Shown here one piece after another: positions 26,001 through 37,370 of a stretch of DNA of 64,000 nucleotides. The DNA is from Nigrospora sphaerica (taxonomy: Eukaryota > Ascomycota > Sordariomycetes > Amphisphaeriales > Apiosporaceae). The stretch covers positions 2,348,501 to 2,412,500 of the forward strand of contig JAGVVL010000018.1 in NCBI GenBank assembly GCA_018287875.1, in the 5' to 3' direction. Numbering within the stretch: position 1 is the first letter of the stretch; every line of letters begins with the position of its first letter. The notes beneath the pieces were generated by a model. It was not told where the DNA came from. It did no database searches and worked only from the letters and a program-made list of their open reading frames with translations. The position numbers were made by a program, and so were the translations under genes.

Positions 26001-26092
26001 AGTGTCAAGCAAAATAAAACATCGACGCGTCCTACATCTTTACCTTCCATGGTTGTCTTTATTTGGCTTTGACACTTCAAAGTTCCGCACTA
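23030..26092 (+). promoter_or_regulatory. Proximal upstream region and leader of the medA-type gene
   Basis: No gene is supported. The longest open frame (24,595-25,389) has no family features. The last kilobase is pyrimidine-rich and holds plausible leader splice signals on the + strand. One is a candidate intron at 25,747-25,808 (donor GTAAAC, acceptor CATTGCAG, 62 bp). Further acceptor-like sites are a TATGCAG ending near 25,893 and a CTATGCAG ending at 26,113. The last one would remove the assigned ATG, so the exact first coding exon remains uncertain. Confidence 0.45.
26049..26072 (+). promoter_or_regulatory. Short upstream ORF in the medA leader
   Basis: ATG at 26049 opens a seven-codon frame that stops at TGA 26070-26072, 20 bases before the assigned start at 26093 and in a different frame. 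If the leader is unspliced here, ribosomes would meet this ORF first, which could lower translation of the regulator. Its use depends on where transcription and splicing begin. Confidence 0.4.
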
Positions 26093-29014
26093 ATGGTTGT
26101 CTCCTCTATGCAGCACCACCCCCACCACTCGCAGGGTCCGGCGCCTCCCCAACATCTGCAACATCCTCGACCCTCGAGCATTGTTCATCAACAACACCAT
26201 CAGGCGCCACCTCCACCTACCCAGCAGCACCCTTCTGCGTACTCATCCACTCACTCGATTCCGTCCGCCTACCAGTCTTCCGCCCAGGCACCGTCGAGCG
26301 CACAGCACGCGCAGGATCTGCCCTACTACGCTCACCAGAGCCCGTACAGCACACCCGGCACGACTAGCGGATACACGTCCGCAGGTGAGTCGACCTTTTT
26401 TTTTTCTTTTGCTTCTCCCGCCGTCGCGCCCTGGTCACGACGCGCCGAGACATTTTACTGACCGTGGTTCTCAGACACCTCCGACATGATGGCCGCAGCG
26501 CAAATGCCCAGACCCTACCCGCCCATGTCGTATCATACGCCGCAGTCCAACTCGCCAGCTTCCGTCGCGTCACCCTCGGGCCATGACCAGCACCGCAGCA
26601 TCTACGGTCAGCAGCCGTCACAGTTGCAGCAGCAGCCGCTTTACTATGGCGCGCAGCAACCGCAATACTCTTCCATGCCGCCGCAAGCGCAACCGTCGCC
26701 GTACCAGCAACACACGCAGCAGCCTCATCAGTCGATGACGTCGCAGCCCAGCATGATGATGTCTCATGGCGGCCCGCAGCACCAGATGTCGCAGCACGCG
26801 AGCCAGCACGCGCAGTCGGCCATGACGGGCAGCCCACGCCACACCAAGATGGAATCGCAAGTTCCGCCCCAGCTTCAGAGACCCTCGTCCGGGCCTCTGG
26901 GCACACCTCAGCACAGCCAGAACGGTGCGCCGCCGCTGTCAACGCCCACGGGCTCGCAGCCCGGCATCAACAACAACGCGGCCCCCGGTCCCATTCCGGC
27001 CACCACGCCGCTCGTTGTGCGGCAGGATGGCAACGGCGTCCAGTGGATCGCCTTTGAGTACTCGCGCGACCGCGTCAAGATGGAGTACACGATTCGCTGC
27101 GACGTGGAGTCGGTAAACACGGACGAGCTGCCGGCCGACTTTAAGACGGAGAACTGCGTCTACCCCCGTGCCTGCTGCCCCAAGGACCAGTACCGCGGCA
27201 ACCGTCTGCAGTACGAGACGGAGTGCAACACCGTGGGCTGGGCGCTCGCGCAACTGAACGCGTGCCTCCGCGGCAAGCGAGGGCTGATCCAGCGGGCAGT
27301 CGACAGCTGGCGTAACAGCAACCAGGACCCGCGGCTCCGAAGCCGACGCGTGCGGCGCATGGCCAAGATGACTACCCGCAAGGCGGTGTCCCAGTCTCCC
27401 CATCCGGCGCACATGTCCGGTCCTAGTGGCCCGGCAGGGATCCCGGCCCCTGGCGGCATGGGCCCCGGTAGCGGCTCCTCCATGGGCAAGCCTGGCATGG
27501 GCGGCATGGGCCCCGGCATGCACCACCACCACTCACACCAGGACGGTAACGGCCAGAGCGGGGGAGAAGAAGTCGGTATGTTTCACCAAATGTGATTGAC
27601 GCATCGTTGTCGTTATCGCGTTGCTATTGCTGTTGTTATTGTGCGATTACATGATACCTTCGTCACTATACCTTTTGTTGTTACCTGTCGGTATCCCTCG
27701 GAACGGATGCTTCATCACTTCTTGTTATATAGCGGCTCACGACCGCACGGCGCGCCTTGGGGGTTTTCACGGAAGGGAAATTGGAATCGTTCTGTACATT
27801 ACCTAGTTGGCTGCGCTGCACTGTTTAGTCCCCTGCAGCGCGGCGGCGATTCAGTAGTCGCCCTGCTGTGTCTGCTGGCCAAAGTTGCATAGCATTTGCC
27901 TTGCATTCTCACTGCACTCACTCACTACCTACCTATACCTTGACACCACCATTACATTACCCACATCTCCTCGTTGTCGTTTTGCTGCTGAAGACCCCCC
28001 GGTTGGGCCGCCCGATGGTACCCCATGTTGCATCTGATTTGCTGGCTTTGATTCCGCATCTGGCACCGGACCCTGCTAACCCGCCATCTTGGAAACAGGG
28101 GACGGCGAATATCTGGACGAGGCCCACCACCATCACCACCAGGCCCCTACCGGACCAGGGTCCGGAAACACGGATGACGTCCGCCCCGCCCACGTATTCA
28201 ACGGCTACCCTCAGTCGTCGTACCCCAGCAGTGCCGCACTGGGGTCGTCGATGCCGCCGATCCACGACGGCATCAGCGGGGGCTCTCATCACGGCGCCAT
28301 TGCAGCCCGCCACGCGCACACGCAAGAGGACGACCAGAGTCCCGAGGGCCTCTTCCCCGACATCCCCGAGGCCAAGAAGCGCAAGTTCATCCTCGTCGAG
28401 GACAACAAGCGCGGCTGTCGGCTGCGGGTGCGCGTCACGCTCGAGAACGTCGACACCAAGGAGATCCCCGACTCGTTCCGCAAGAGCTCGTCCGTCTTCC
28501 CGCGCAGCTACTTCCCGCGCGAGATGCAGAGCCCGCCGCCCAGCGCCACGGGCAGCCAGTTCTTCCAGGACGACCTGAGCGATGACGACGTCGAGGTCGA
28601 GGGCGGCCGCACCGGACGGTCCCGCGGCAACCTCACGCGCGACCGCGTCATGGCCAAGGTGCCCATGTCGGACGGCACTGACGGCGAGCTGGCGATCCCG
28701 CGGATCCGGCGGGGCACGCGCGGGCGCGAGGTTCGCCTGAACGACCTGGGCTACCGCATGGCCTGGCTCCAGAGCCGTGTGTTTGCCGGCCGGACTATCT
28801 TCCTGCAGAGAGCGCGTAAGTCGGGACGACGTCTGTTGTCGAGGCACATGCTAACCAGTTGACAGTGGATTGCTACCGCAACAAGACGCGCGGTGCCATC
28901 GAGAACATCATGCAGGACGTCAAGACGGTCGCGCCTCACTACGAGACACGCGTGGGCAAGAGAAAGTGGAGCGAGCGCATGCGGCGGGGCGAGAAGCGGG
29001 AAGAGGAGTCGTAA
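26093..29014 (+). CDS. medA: MedA/Acon-3-type developmental regulator
   Basis: Exons are 26093-26384, 26475-27575, 28099-28815 and 28866-29014 (752 residues), with introns of 90, 523 and 50 bp, all in phase 1. Residues 1 to about 280 are rich in Gln, His, Pro and Ser. A first conserved block (about 283-396) has WIAFEYSRDRVKMEY and ends in a basic RLRSRRVRR. A second (about 558-752) contains KRKFILVEDN and LDCYRNKT and a basic C-terminus. I recognise this two-block layout as the fungal MedA (Aspergillus), Acon-3 (Neurospora), Ren1 (Fusarium) and Acr1 (Magnaporthe) family, nuclear regulators of conidiophore and conidium formation. That match is from memory. ATG 26093 is the first in frame; Met at 26108 is an alternative, and an upstream exon is possible. 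Retaining intron 2 adds six codons and stops at 27595, losing the second block. Confidence 0.75.
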
Positions 29015-32000
29015 GGCGCCTGCGGGGTTCGAGTTCTCTGCACGTGGTTGCGATTGATACCCGGTCGCTAGACGGCGACCTTGTTTTGCTACTGCCGCCG
29101 CCCCCGCCGCTGCGTATGCTGATTCCGTCGCGACGGCCGTTGATTAGGTTGGCATGGCATATACGACATTACCTGCCTGCTTAGTGTTTTCCGTCCAGGT
29201 CGACATCGGGGTCGGCCTGACGGCGCAAAGAAAGCCCCCAAAAAAATTGGAAGAGGAAAAAGGCGGGCGGCGCAATTGGCCACTTGGCCAGAGGTCGGGG
29301 AGTCTTGAGCCGCTTTGCCGTATTGCGCTACGGATGCTTCATGTTGAACGATGTCGTGATGCGGCGGAGGGTTCGCTTGGGAAAGGACTGGGCGCGCACG
29401 ATAGACGGTTTGCGGTGGGGCCGGAGGGAGGGCTCTGTATCTTTTTTTCGTTGCTCTTGTTTATTCTGCTATCGGTCTTGTTTTCTCTTCACGGCGGGGG
29501 TGATACCATTGCGGACCGAGTTGGACTGGAAATTCACGCCTTTGGGGGCTCGCGTTGGGGCTTGATTTTGCGGTTCAGGGGCATTGCGATGCTGGTGTTG
29601 CAGCGGGGGGCGGCGGTACAAAGGTATTTATGAGATATCGATATTAATTGAGATAGATGATCCGAGAGGGTGGCACAACGGTCTGCGCGGCGCTGGCACA
29701 GCGACCCCTGCCTAGTCGCGGCTGTCGCGGTATGTAAGCGCTGCAGAGAAAGAAGGTCTGGGAGCAGAGGAGAGGAATAGCACAACTACCAGGAACAAGG
29801 CGGGCCGGCGGACTAGGGGCCAGAAAGTAGTTCCCGCTCCTCGGGAAAACCCCCCCTTGTCCCCCCCCCTTGCCTGGCCATGTTTCTTTATTCCTTGTCC
29901 AGCAAGCAGCGATCCCCTCCCCCTGCCCTACCCCAAGCTGCATCTTGCATACTCGAACGCATACGCAGCTGGGGGGGGGCGTGCGAGAGAGTGGGTGTTC
30001 AGCCCCCCTGTATGCCACGTTGTTGCCCTGGGTCGGGATGTGTAGGTCGTGGATCTCACAGGGGGCGACATGGTTCTTTCTTTTTTTTGCCAATAGGCAG
30101 GGTATTTAGGAATTTCTCTCCACTGCCGGTTGGAGACGGCCGACGAGGGGGGTTCTTTTTGGTTTGGTTTTCCCTCCCCGTCCAAAGAAATGCAAGGCTG
30201 CGACCAACTACACTCGGTACGGCCATGATCTCCACAGGACAGGCAGGGCATGGGCGCAAGCGCGCATGTTTTCAGAGCACGCGGGAAACCAGGGCTGGGC
30301 GAAGAAGAAGAAGAGGGAGGAGGAGGAGGACAAAAAGAAAAAGCAGGGAGGATTGATAGGTGGTTGGCAATTGTGCGCAAGGGTGTCGAGTAACAAGCTA
30401 CCCACGCCCACCACACACACACACACACGCGCGCACAGGCACGCACAAAAGCGAAGGAGAGAGATGCCCTCCAATGAGGGCGAAGTCGTCATCCAGGCGT
30501 GGCGTGGACATGGATGATGATGAGCAGATGGAGAAACCTGTACGGAGTACATTGTATTCTTCCCCCTCTCCCCCTGTTGTGAGTGGTTGTGCTGATACAG
30601 GGGAGCATACGGACCCTCCCTTCTCCTCCTTTCGGCCCCCCCCCCCCTCCCCCAGGCTAGGCGATGACTTACATGCAGCTTTTCGCTCTCTTCCGATCGG
30701 GGGGTAATGCGCCACGGAACTGGACCGAATTGGCCGGCTGCACATCATTTTTGATTCCTTTTTTTCTTCTCCTTTTTTCGGCCGGCGGGGGAGAAGGTGG
30801 TGGGGTTTCGGTCACGCCATCCCACTCACTACACAGCACCGTACTGCGTATTTCCTTTTCCTTTGAACCCCCTCGTCTATACGTAAGGAAAGGCACAATC
30901 AACGCCTGCCCGTCTCTCTAAGCGGAACCCATGCCCCTCCCCCTCCTTTTTTTTCCCCCGAGGGGCCGACCGTCAACCCACCCCCGGACCCATACAAGCC
31001 CATCCATCTCGGCTGTTTTTGTTGATCTTCGAGCCCACCGTCCCCCTCCCCCGCGACGAAGCTCGCCACACACGGCGTGTGGAAAAACCCACCCGCGGGT
31101 TCGGCACCCGGGAAGGGGGGAGCGAAGAGGGACACATGGGGCGTGCGGGAAAAGAAAGGGGGAAAGTACCCTCATGATAGCTTCAGGCCATCGGGGACGA
31201 GGAGGTGGGGTCGCCCACCCCCGCTGAACCATCGTGACGGGGCCAGCCCCCCGTACCTACCTGCCCGGCGACGGGGTTGCCGCGCCGGCCGGGGCCACCC
31301 CGGGGGTTCACATGCAACCGCCGACGTCTACCGCTCTGCCCACCCGGGGGGGGGAGAAGCTCTTCCGGTGGCCACGGGCACTGCCCCCTCTTCCCTCGGG
31401 TTCTCCCCGGCGGCTGCGCCCACTTGCGTCGGGGGGGAAAGACGCGGAGGAAGAAGCACCCCCGAAGTCGGACACGTGCGTGGAACTATTAGGCCGGTCG
31501 CGGCAACGGCGGGGGACCACCCCGAAAAACGTCCCGGGGGTGGGGATGAGACCTTGGCGGCTTGGAAAAACGAAGGAGTTTCCCTACGACGTGATCCGGA
31601 AAGAAGGAGAAGGGGACAAGGAGGAAAAGCGAAACGCCACGCGACATAATCTTCCCCGTCGCCCAGGGCACTACGTACCCGTCAGCCTAGTAAACTTGGT
31701 CAACAAGAGGGGTGCGTATACCAGATGCGGGGGACGAGGCTACACACACTGATACGCCCGTGTACATGCACGCACACGCAGATAGGCATACGTAGATACA
31801 TATGGACATATACAAGTATGTACAAAGACGCGTACATACCCTTGTATACATACCACGCATACAGATTCAACCACCCACGCCCGCTGCACGGGCCTTATCC
31901 GTCGGCGGAAACCATAAACGGCGTTGTTTGCGAAAAAGGGGGCGAGGGAAGATATCCCCTCCCCCCTCCCCGGGCCAACGGGCGCCTTCTGGTCCCACGG

Positions 32001-33277
32001 CACGGGGCCGAATCGTCCCGAGACGGAAAAAGGGAGAACGAGAGAGAAGGAAAAGAAAAGGACAGAGGCGTGCCGGCTTCCATACGTTTCCTACGTGTCT
32101 CTTTACGGTGTCTGTGCCCCCTTGCGGCGTGGCGTAACACCTAGGAGGGAGACTATTCGGCGGAATGGGGTCGCACACGCTCAGGTTGGCAAAGGAAGTC
32201 AGGAGCGGCAATAGTCGCAGGGGCATCATCCCAGGAAGGACAAATAGACCCGGTGTTGACTATTGGTTTCCGTCCGGGTTAGCTCCTCCCGCATGCCCGA
32301 CTCTGGTCACGTCGGAGGACGCGTGGGGTCGAAGTCATATATGTACCCACGAGATGTTATTTGTCTGTTGCGGATTTTCCCCTAAAGGAGACCCCACGCC
32401 GTGGAACCGAGTGCCTTGGGGAGAACCCTTGGGAATCCCGCTTCGGCCGCACACGTTCTGCGTAAAAGTCCGCCAGCCCCAAAAGGTATTCAGCGGCCGC
32501 ATGAAACCCCTTTCTTTCGTCGGGCCTTTTATCCTTTCATGAAGTCCGTGCCGACACATGCGTGCCGTAGGCCCTCTTGCCCCGTTATCCCCGATAACCC
32601 CCGGGGTCCGTCTCGCCGGAGCCGCATGACGAGATACCGCCGGAGACACTCGCCTGCCCCCATCAATGAGACCGACTGCAGGATGCAGCCGAAGCAAGAA
32701 GGTTCCACAAGAATTCGCCGGTGGAGGCGTGAATGTCCTTAGACGGGGGCCAAGTTCTGTATAAGTCGGACTATGAACCCTTTCCTCCAGAACCCCCCGT
32801 AACTATCCTCGAGACAAGTGACCCATCGTGGCTGGCAGCATGCAGATCATGTCGGCCTCGCTAACGGAGAACTAAGTTTTCCGCACTATGCAGCAAAGAT
32901 AAATACCTGCTCCGTTCCTGTCAAGACCGTGCGCTCCTGACAGAATCATGCAATGGTCCCGGCTACTTCCTATTCGGCGTTGGTGAAATAGGCGCATCAT
33001 GGTCAGGCCACGGCCACGGCCAGCGAAAGCCAATCGGGGGATCCTGGTATTATTATCAACACCGGCCTTCCTCTGAGCTCTCGCCGCGTGGCGAGGCCTG
33101 ACAAGGTCAATGTTGAATGCGCGAGTATGATGTCAGCCGCCGTCATCTTACGAGACGCGACAGCATCGTGGCCCGTTGGCCGGCTCCCCAGAGGCCCAAC
33201 CCACGCGCGGTGACGACGTATAGCAGGCACGGCCACACTCCAGTTACGCGCCCCTCTTGCCCCTTGGCGGGGCCCGG
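29015..33277. other. 4.3-kb intergenic region between convergent genes
   Basis: No gene is supported. It lies between the 3' ends of the medA-type gene (+) and the methyltransferase-like gene (-). Contents are a purine tract (about 30,301-30,350), a (CA)n run followed by CG (30,411-30,435), a C12 run (30,636-30,647) and a stretch of AT- and CA-type alternating DNA around 31,740-31,865. The size is large for two 3' ends, so a missed short or non-coding transcript is possible. Confidence 0.5.
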
Positions 33278-34513
33278 TCAGGGCGCCTTGGCGTCGGCTG
33301 GGCCGGTGCGAGGGGCCCTCTCGCCCCTCTGGAAGACGAACAGGGCCTCGTCCTTGCCGGGGAAGCTCGGCAGGGGCACCTGGGCGACGCGGGTCCAGCC
33401 GGGCTCCTCGCGGGCCATGTACTCGTCCATGCTGACGTCGCGGAAGCCCGTGTAGCCGTTGTGGTTCTGCGTGCCGACGACGGCGAGGGTGTCGCCGGCG
33501 TAGGCCTGCAGCAGGCCGCGCGTGAAGCCGCCCTCGGCGCCGCCGGCCACGCCGCCGCCGACGATGGGGTAGACGAGCAGCAAGACGGTGTCGGGGGCGC
33601 CGGCGCGGCCGCGCAGGTACGCGGCGCCGTCGGCCACGTGCGTGTCGGCCACCCAGTTGGCGCGCCAGCTGCTCTGCGCGTTGTCGACGGGCGTCACGGC
33701 CGCGAGCCCGTAGCGCCGCAGCATGAAGGTCCAGTAGCCGTTGCCGCTGCCCATGTCGAGCACCTCGCGCCCGGCGGCCACGGTCCGCAGGATGCTCAGC
33801 GCCTCGTGCGACGGGCACACGCAGCCGAAGTGGTGCATGAAGACGGGCAGCACGTGGTGGCTGCTACGCACCGCCTCCGACTCGGGCGCCGGCCCCGCCC
33901 ACTCTAGGTTGACGCACGCCCACGACAGGAAGTCCAGGTACGGGTTGGCCGGCGCCGTCTTGGTCCGCGGCACCTGCAGCTGCGGCAGTCCCGGATGCAA
34001 ATAGCGCCGGTCGAGCAGGTGGCCGGCGATGGAGGCGCGCAGCGAGCCCTTCTTGGCGTTGGCGAGGAACGACTTGAGTATGTTGGGCGTGAGGGTCGTG
34101 GGCGCGAAGATGGAGAGGTAGGTCTCGATGTCGGCTTTGGTCGGGGGCGGGCTCGGCCGGAAGGGCGGCCCTGCTTTCTTGGTCTCGTCGCCGGTCCCGT
34201 CGCCCTCGGCTTGCCGGTCCGCTGCGGCTGGCTCGGGGCTCCGGTACCACGCGTGCAGCCCGTTGGCGCCGCCCAGGCCGACGACGTGCTGCACCTGGGC
34301 CAGGGTCACCGAGACGATGGCGTGGTAGACGTAGCTGTCGCGGGCCGGCAGCGAGAAGGCGGCGGTGAGGGCGCCGGCCAGGTCGTCATGGTCCCGTAGA
34401 AGCGCGGCGACACGCTGCTGCAGCGCCGTGTCGGCCACGTACGTCGACGGGTCCCACGAAGGTGAGCCCTCGCAATAGCGGAAGGGCTTGGCGGCGGCTC
34501 TGCTGGGCGCCAT
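33278..34513 (-). CDS. SAM-dependent methyltransferase-like protein, conserved fungal family
   Basis: Single exon, 411 residues. The likely SAM-binding motif I is EVLDMGSGNGYW near residues 249-260. It is followed by an acidic-loop-like VDNAQS and a strand-type run VLLLVYPI. The C-terminal part has TQNHNGYTGF and a terminal DEALFVFQRG, which I recall as conserved in an uncharacterised fungal methyltransferase-like family. No signal peptide or membrane segment is seen. The start is Met at 34513 (MAPSR...); an in-frame Met at 34585 would add 24 residues. The gene is very GC-rich, with long spurious frames on the opposite strand. Substrate unknown. It lies 391 bp downstream of the 2EXR gene on the same strand, with no evidence of a shared role. 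Confidence 0.75.
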   Translation of the reverse strand: MAPSRAAAKPFRYCEGSPSWDPSTYVADTALQQRVAALLRDHDDLAGALTAAFSLPARDSYVYHAIVSVTLAQVQHVVGLGGANGLHAWYRSPEPAAADRQAEGDGTGDETKKAGPPFRPSPPPTKADIETYLSIFAPTTLTPNILKSFLANAKKGSLRASIAGHLLDRRYLHPGLPQLQVPRTKTAPANPYLDFLSWACVNLEWAGPAPESEAVRSSHHVLPVFMHHFGCVCPSHEALSILRTVAAGREVLDMGSGNGYWTFMLRRYGLAAVTPVDNAQSSWRANWVADTHVADGAAYLRGRAGAPDTVLLLVYPIVGGGVAGGAEGGFTRGLLQAYAGDTLAVVGTQNHNGYTGFRDVSMDEYMAREEPGWTRVAQVPLPSFPGKDEALFVFQRGERAPRTGPADAKAP

Positions 34514-34904
34514 TCTCGTCTCTGCCGTGCGTGCGAAGGATGGAGGACCGAAGAAATGCACCGGCCCGGCCGCGTCGTCGCGCATCCGGGAAAATTCGAC
34601 GATGCGCAACGGCCTGGCCGAGGGGGCCCATGTCGACCTATCCCTGTTCGAGTGACGTACTCCATCAGTACTATATCCGTATCATCAGTTTATGTAAGGA
34701 CGACTCACTGTGTAAGTCTAGAACTGTGTACTGTGAATTACCCGGGACGAGCCGAGGACCGACTCGGCAAGCTAGCTCGTCTTTAACCTCAGCAACTTGA
34801 TGGCGTATTCACCGCGTCTTCCCTTGATACAACAGCCACAGTACATGCCTCTTACCTCCCATATGCACGCTGAATCTATTCTGCCCGCTAGGTGCTCAGT
34901 CCAA
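34514..34904. other. Intergenic spacer, 391 bp
   Basis: Between the start of the methyltransferase-like gene and the stop of the 2EXR gene, both on the minus strand. It presumably holds the promoter of the former. I see no distinct site. Confidence 0.6.
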
Positions 34905-36354
34905 CTAGACCGAGTATACAGGATAATCATACACTGAGGAAATTCCGAAGAAGCGCTCCAGCGACCGCGCGACGCATTGCAGTTGGAAGTCGGGCACCCG
35001 CCCTCTCCGCCCTCCCTTGCGGGTAGTCCAGAATCTGACAACCACGTCTTCATATACGCGCCCTCCCGTCCTCGGCGGCACCCGTACCGTGCCGATGCTG
35101 ACCTGGTCCTGTATCCACACCACCGTCACGATATCGTAGGAGTCCAGGACGTACTCGATCCAGGGGAATTGCCTCCAATCCCTGGCGATGGGACGGAACC
35201 GCTGCACGATGCCCTGCATCAAATTGCGACATGAATGGCAGTGGTGGTCCAATTCCTGATGGCGTAGGGAGATCCGATTTTGTTGTGCATGTGGCCGGTT
35301 GGAACTATGCCGTAGGGAGGTGCGGGACCGGTTGCAAGTGTCCCATCTTTCCAAGCTGATCTCGCGTATGTTGGGAAACCAGCGCCGCAAGTAGGCCCAG
35401 ACGAGTCGAAACTCAGCATGCAAAGCGCCCGAGGCTTCGGGCCTGGGTTCTTTTCGGCACCTACGTTTGACCCTCGGCTTCAACAGGACTTCGTCCCAAG
35501 GGCCCGTCACGCTTGCGAACGCCGAGAGCGTGGGAACAAGCTCAGGGACGGTGACGCGGGTCAACAAGGCCAGGTCGTTGCGACCGAAGCACATGGCCAG
35601 CGGCGTGTGCAGGGGGAGCCGCAGAACATCGAGGTCGAAGTTGAAGTATACCCGCGAAGTCCCGCCCTCGAGGCCCAGGGCTACTCGGAAGTGCAACAGG
35701 GTCTCGTGGCGAGACTCCCGATTGACCGCCAGGGACACGGGCAGGGCCGCGTCCGACCAGGTTTTGGTCCTGAAGGACGGGTAAGAGAGAAACCAGTCGT
35801 AGCACGTTTTGGGATGATCCGGTACCCCATACTGCTTCCTGATCCGTCTCGCATTTGCAGCCCTTATATCAAGGCCCAAGAGTTCGCGGTCATAGGGTAC
35901 CTGATAGAGGTTGGAGAGAGCGAAGGGGCCCTCGGCCCAGCCCTCCAACTTGCGGGCCAGCGTTACGACACGGTGCTCCCAGGTGTGTTGCCAGACAAGT
36001 CGTCGAAGCTCCGGGGGCAGGCGGGAGAACTGTGGGAAGCCATCGTCGTGCCCAAGACGCCGGAATCTTCCACAAAGCTCCTCGACGAGCGAGCTCGCAT
36101 CGCTCCGCGTTGGTAGGGTCCACGCTGGGCTCTGTTGTGAGCCGGTGTCGGGTGCAAACGGGGGAATGGGACCACTCACGACCTGCCTCGGGGGGGATGA
36201 TGGTTCTTTTCCCTTGACGGATCCCCTTCGGTGCCGAAGTAATGCATCGCTTTTTGATGGGGGGCGGCGTTTGCTCAACACCGTCAACGCCCGAGATATG
36301 TCTTTTGATGCCGCGGGGGCCGGCTGACTGGAGGTCAGGCCCCGGGCAGCTCAT
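34905..36354 (-). CDS. 2EXR-domain protein
   Basis: Proposed exons on the minus strand are 36354-36180 and 36124-34905, with a 55-bp intron (donor GTGAGT, acceptor CCCAG), giving 464 residues. The second exon alone has no ATG before its conserved part. The added first exon starts at ATG 36354 and supplies a basic N-terminus with an IKKRC cluster. The 2EXR domain begins near residue 90 with FPQFSRLPPELRRLVW and includes the family's N-R-E-S-R-H-E-T motif. These proteins are widespread in filamentous fungi and of unknown function, though the first motif resembles an F-box-like LPxEL pattern. The tail has a Cys/His-rich stretch (HHCHSCRN). Domain call is confident; the first exon is a model. Confidence 0.72.
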
Positions 36355-37216
36355 TACCGATGTTGATATAGGTGTACGTACTTCTTTTTAGGTATCGAAA
36401 CTGGGGGTGGTAGAATGAGGATGTGGGCGAAGGCAGCCATAGTGACATGGAAAGCATGGGGTGGGTTGGATGTGTAAGTAGGTACAAGTAAGTAGAGAAG
36501 AGCCAGCTGCCCCTTACTGGCGGCGTGGCATGGTACGAGGTTACGTTTTCAACTAAACAGTCACGAGCGACAAGAAGGCGCTGTCATCGGAAGCAACAGG
36601 TGCTGCCATCGGGAGCAGCACGACTATCTTTCCTTCCGTACCGTGTGCCACCCTTTGCGCCTTCCGCAACTTGCGGCATTACCCACCCCGAATGACTGCC
36701 GTCGTTGTGGAAGTCCCGACTGCTGAAACGTGCGCGCTCATACCGGTCGTGATATATCACTGGCGCAGGCATTTTCAAGGAGTCTTTTACACACACCAAG
36801 AGATTATCTTACTTACACGACCTGGAGAAGGTACGTACTCGGTAAGGTGGGGCCGCCGGGGTCAGCCTCCAGTTATGGGCTCCTCGCCAAAACGAGCATT
36901 CTCTCCCTCATCATCAACAGCACACTTGCTTGAAACGGATGGTTTCAGGACGGCTCCCCTGTCCCTGTCGGCCATCATTCACCTGCAGCCCTCCGGACCC
37001 AAGACCCAGAAGTGACAAAAACAAACCAGGACCCAACTAGGCTAACATGAAGCCCAAGGGCGCTTATGGGGCTGTATGTCACAGCCATCGATGTTGGGAG
37101 AGCCACCATGCCAAAATCATAAGCCTCCCCACCCAATTCACCTCCGACCAGCACAATCATTCGCTCTTGTCAAAATTCTCATTCATGGATTATATTAAAA
37201 GACAATTAGTCACAAA

Positions 37217-37222
37217 GCGGAC

Positions 37223-37253
<31 letters not shown>

Positions 37254-37306
37254 TCAAACTTCATCATAAAATCTGAAGGTCGTGTGTTCAATCCACACTG
37301 GCCGCA
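37217..37306 (+). tRNA. tRNA-Phe (anticodon GAA) with 17-nt intron
   Basis: Mature parts are 37217-37253 and 37271-37306 (73 nt before CCA addition). The D stem GCTC/GAGC, anticodon stem TCAGA/TCTGA, 5-nt variable loop, and T stem GTGTG/CACAC with loop TTCAATC all fit. The anticodon GAA is followed by G37 and then the intron 37254-37270, at the canonical 37/38 position. The acceptor stem has six pairs and one A-G opposition (5:68). T runs (TTTTACTTTTT) just after the gene fit RNA polymerase III termination. Confidence 0.93.
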
Positions 37307-37370
37307 TCTTTTACTTTTTACACTCATCGTTGATGAATGATGAGAGAAGAATATCTTGCTTTCTTTTGTC

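Noticed and set aside
26093..29014. Velvet-family or APSES transcription factor
   Set aside because: Neither the velvet fold motifs nor an APSES helix-turn-helix is visible; the two conserved blocks fit the MedA type better.
33257..33907. 216-codon + strand ORF
   Set aside because: Antisense shadow of the methyltransferase-like gene caused by high third-position GC.
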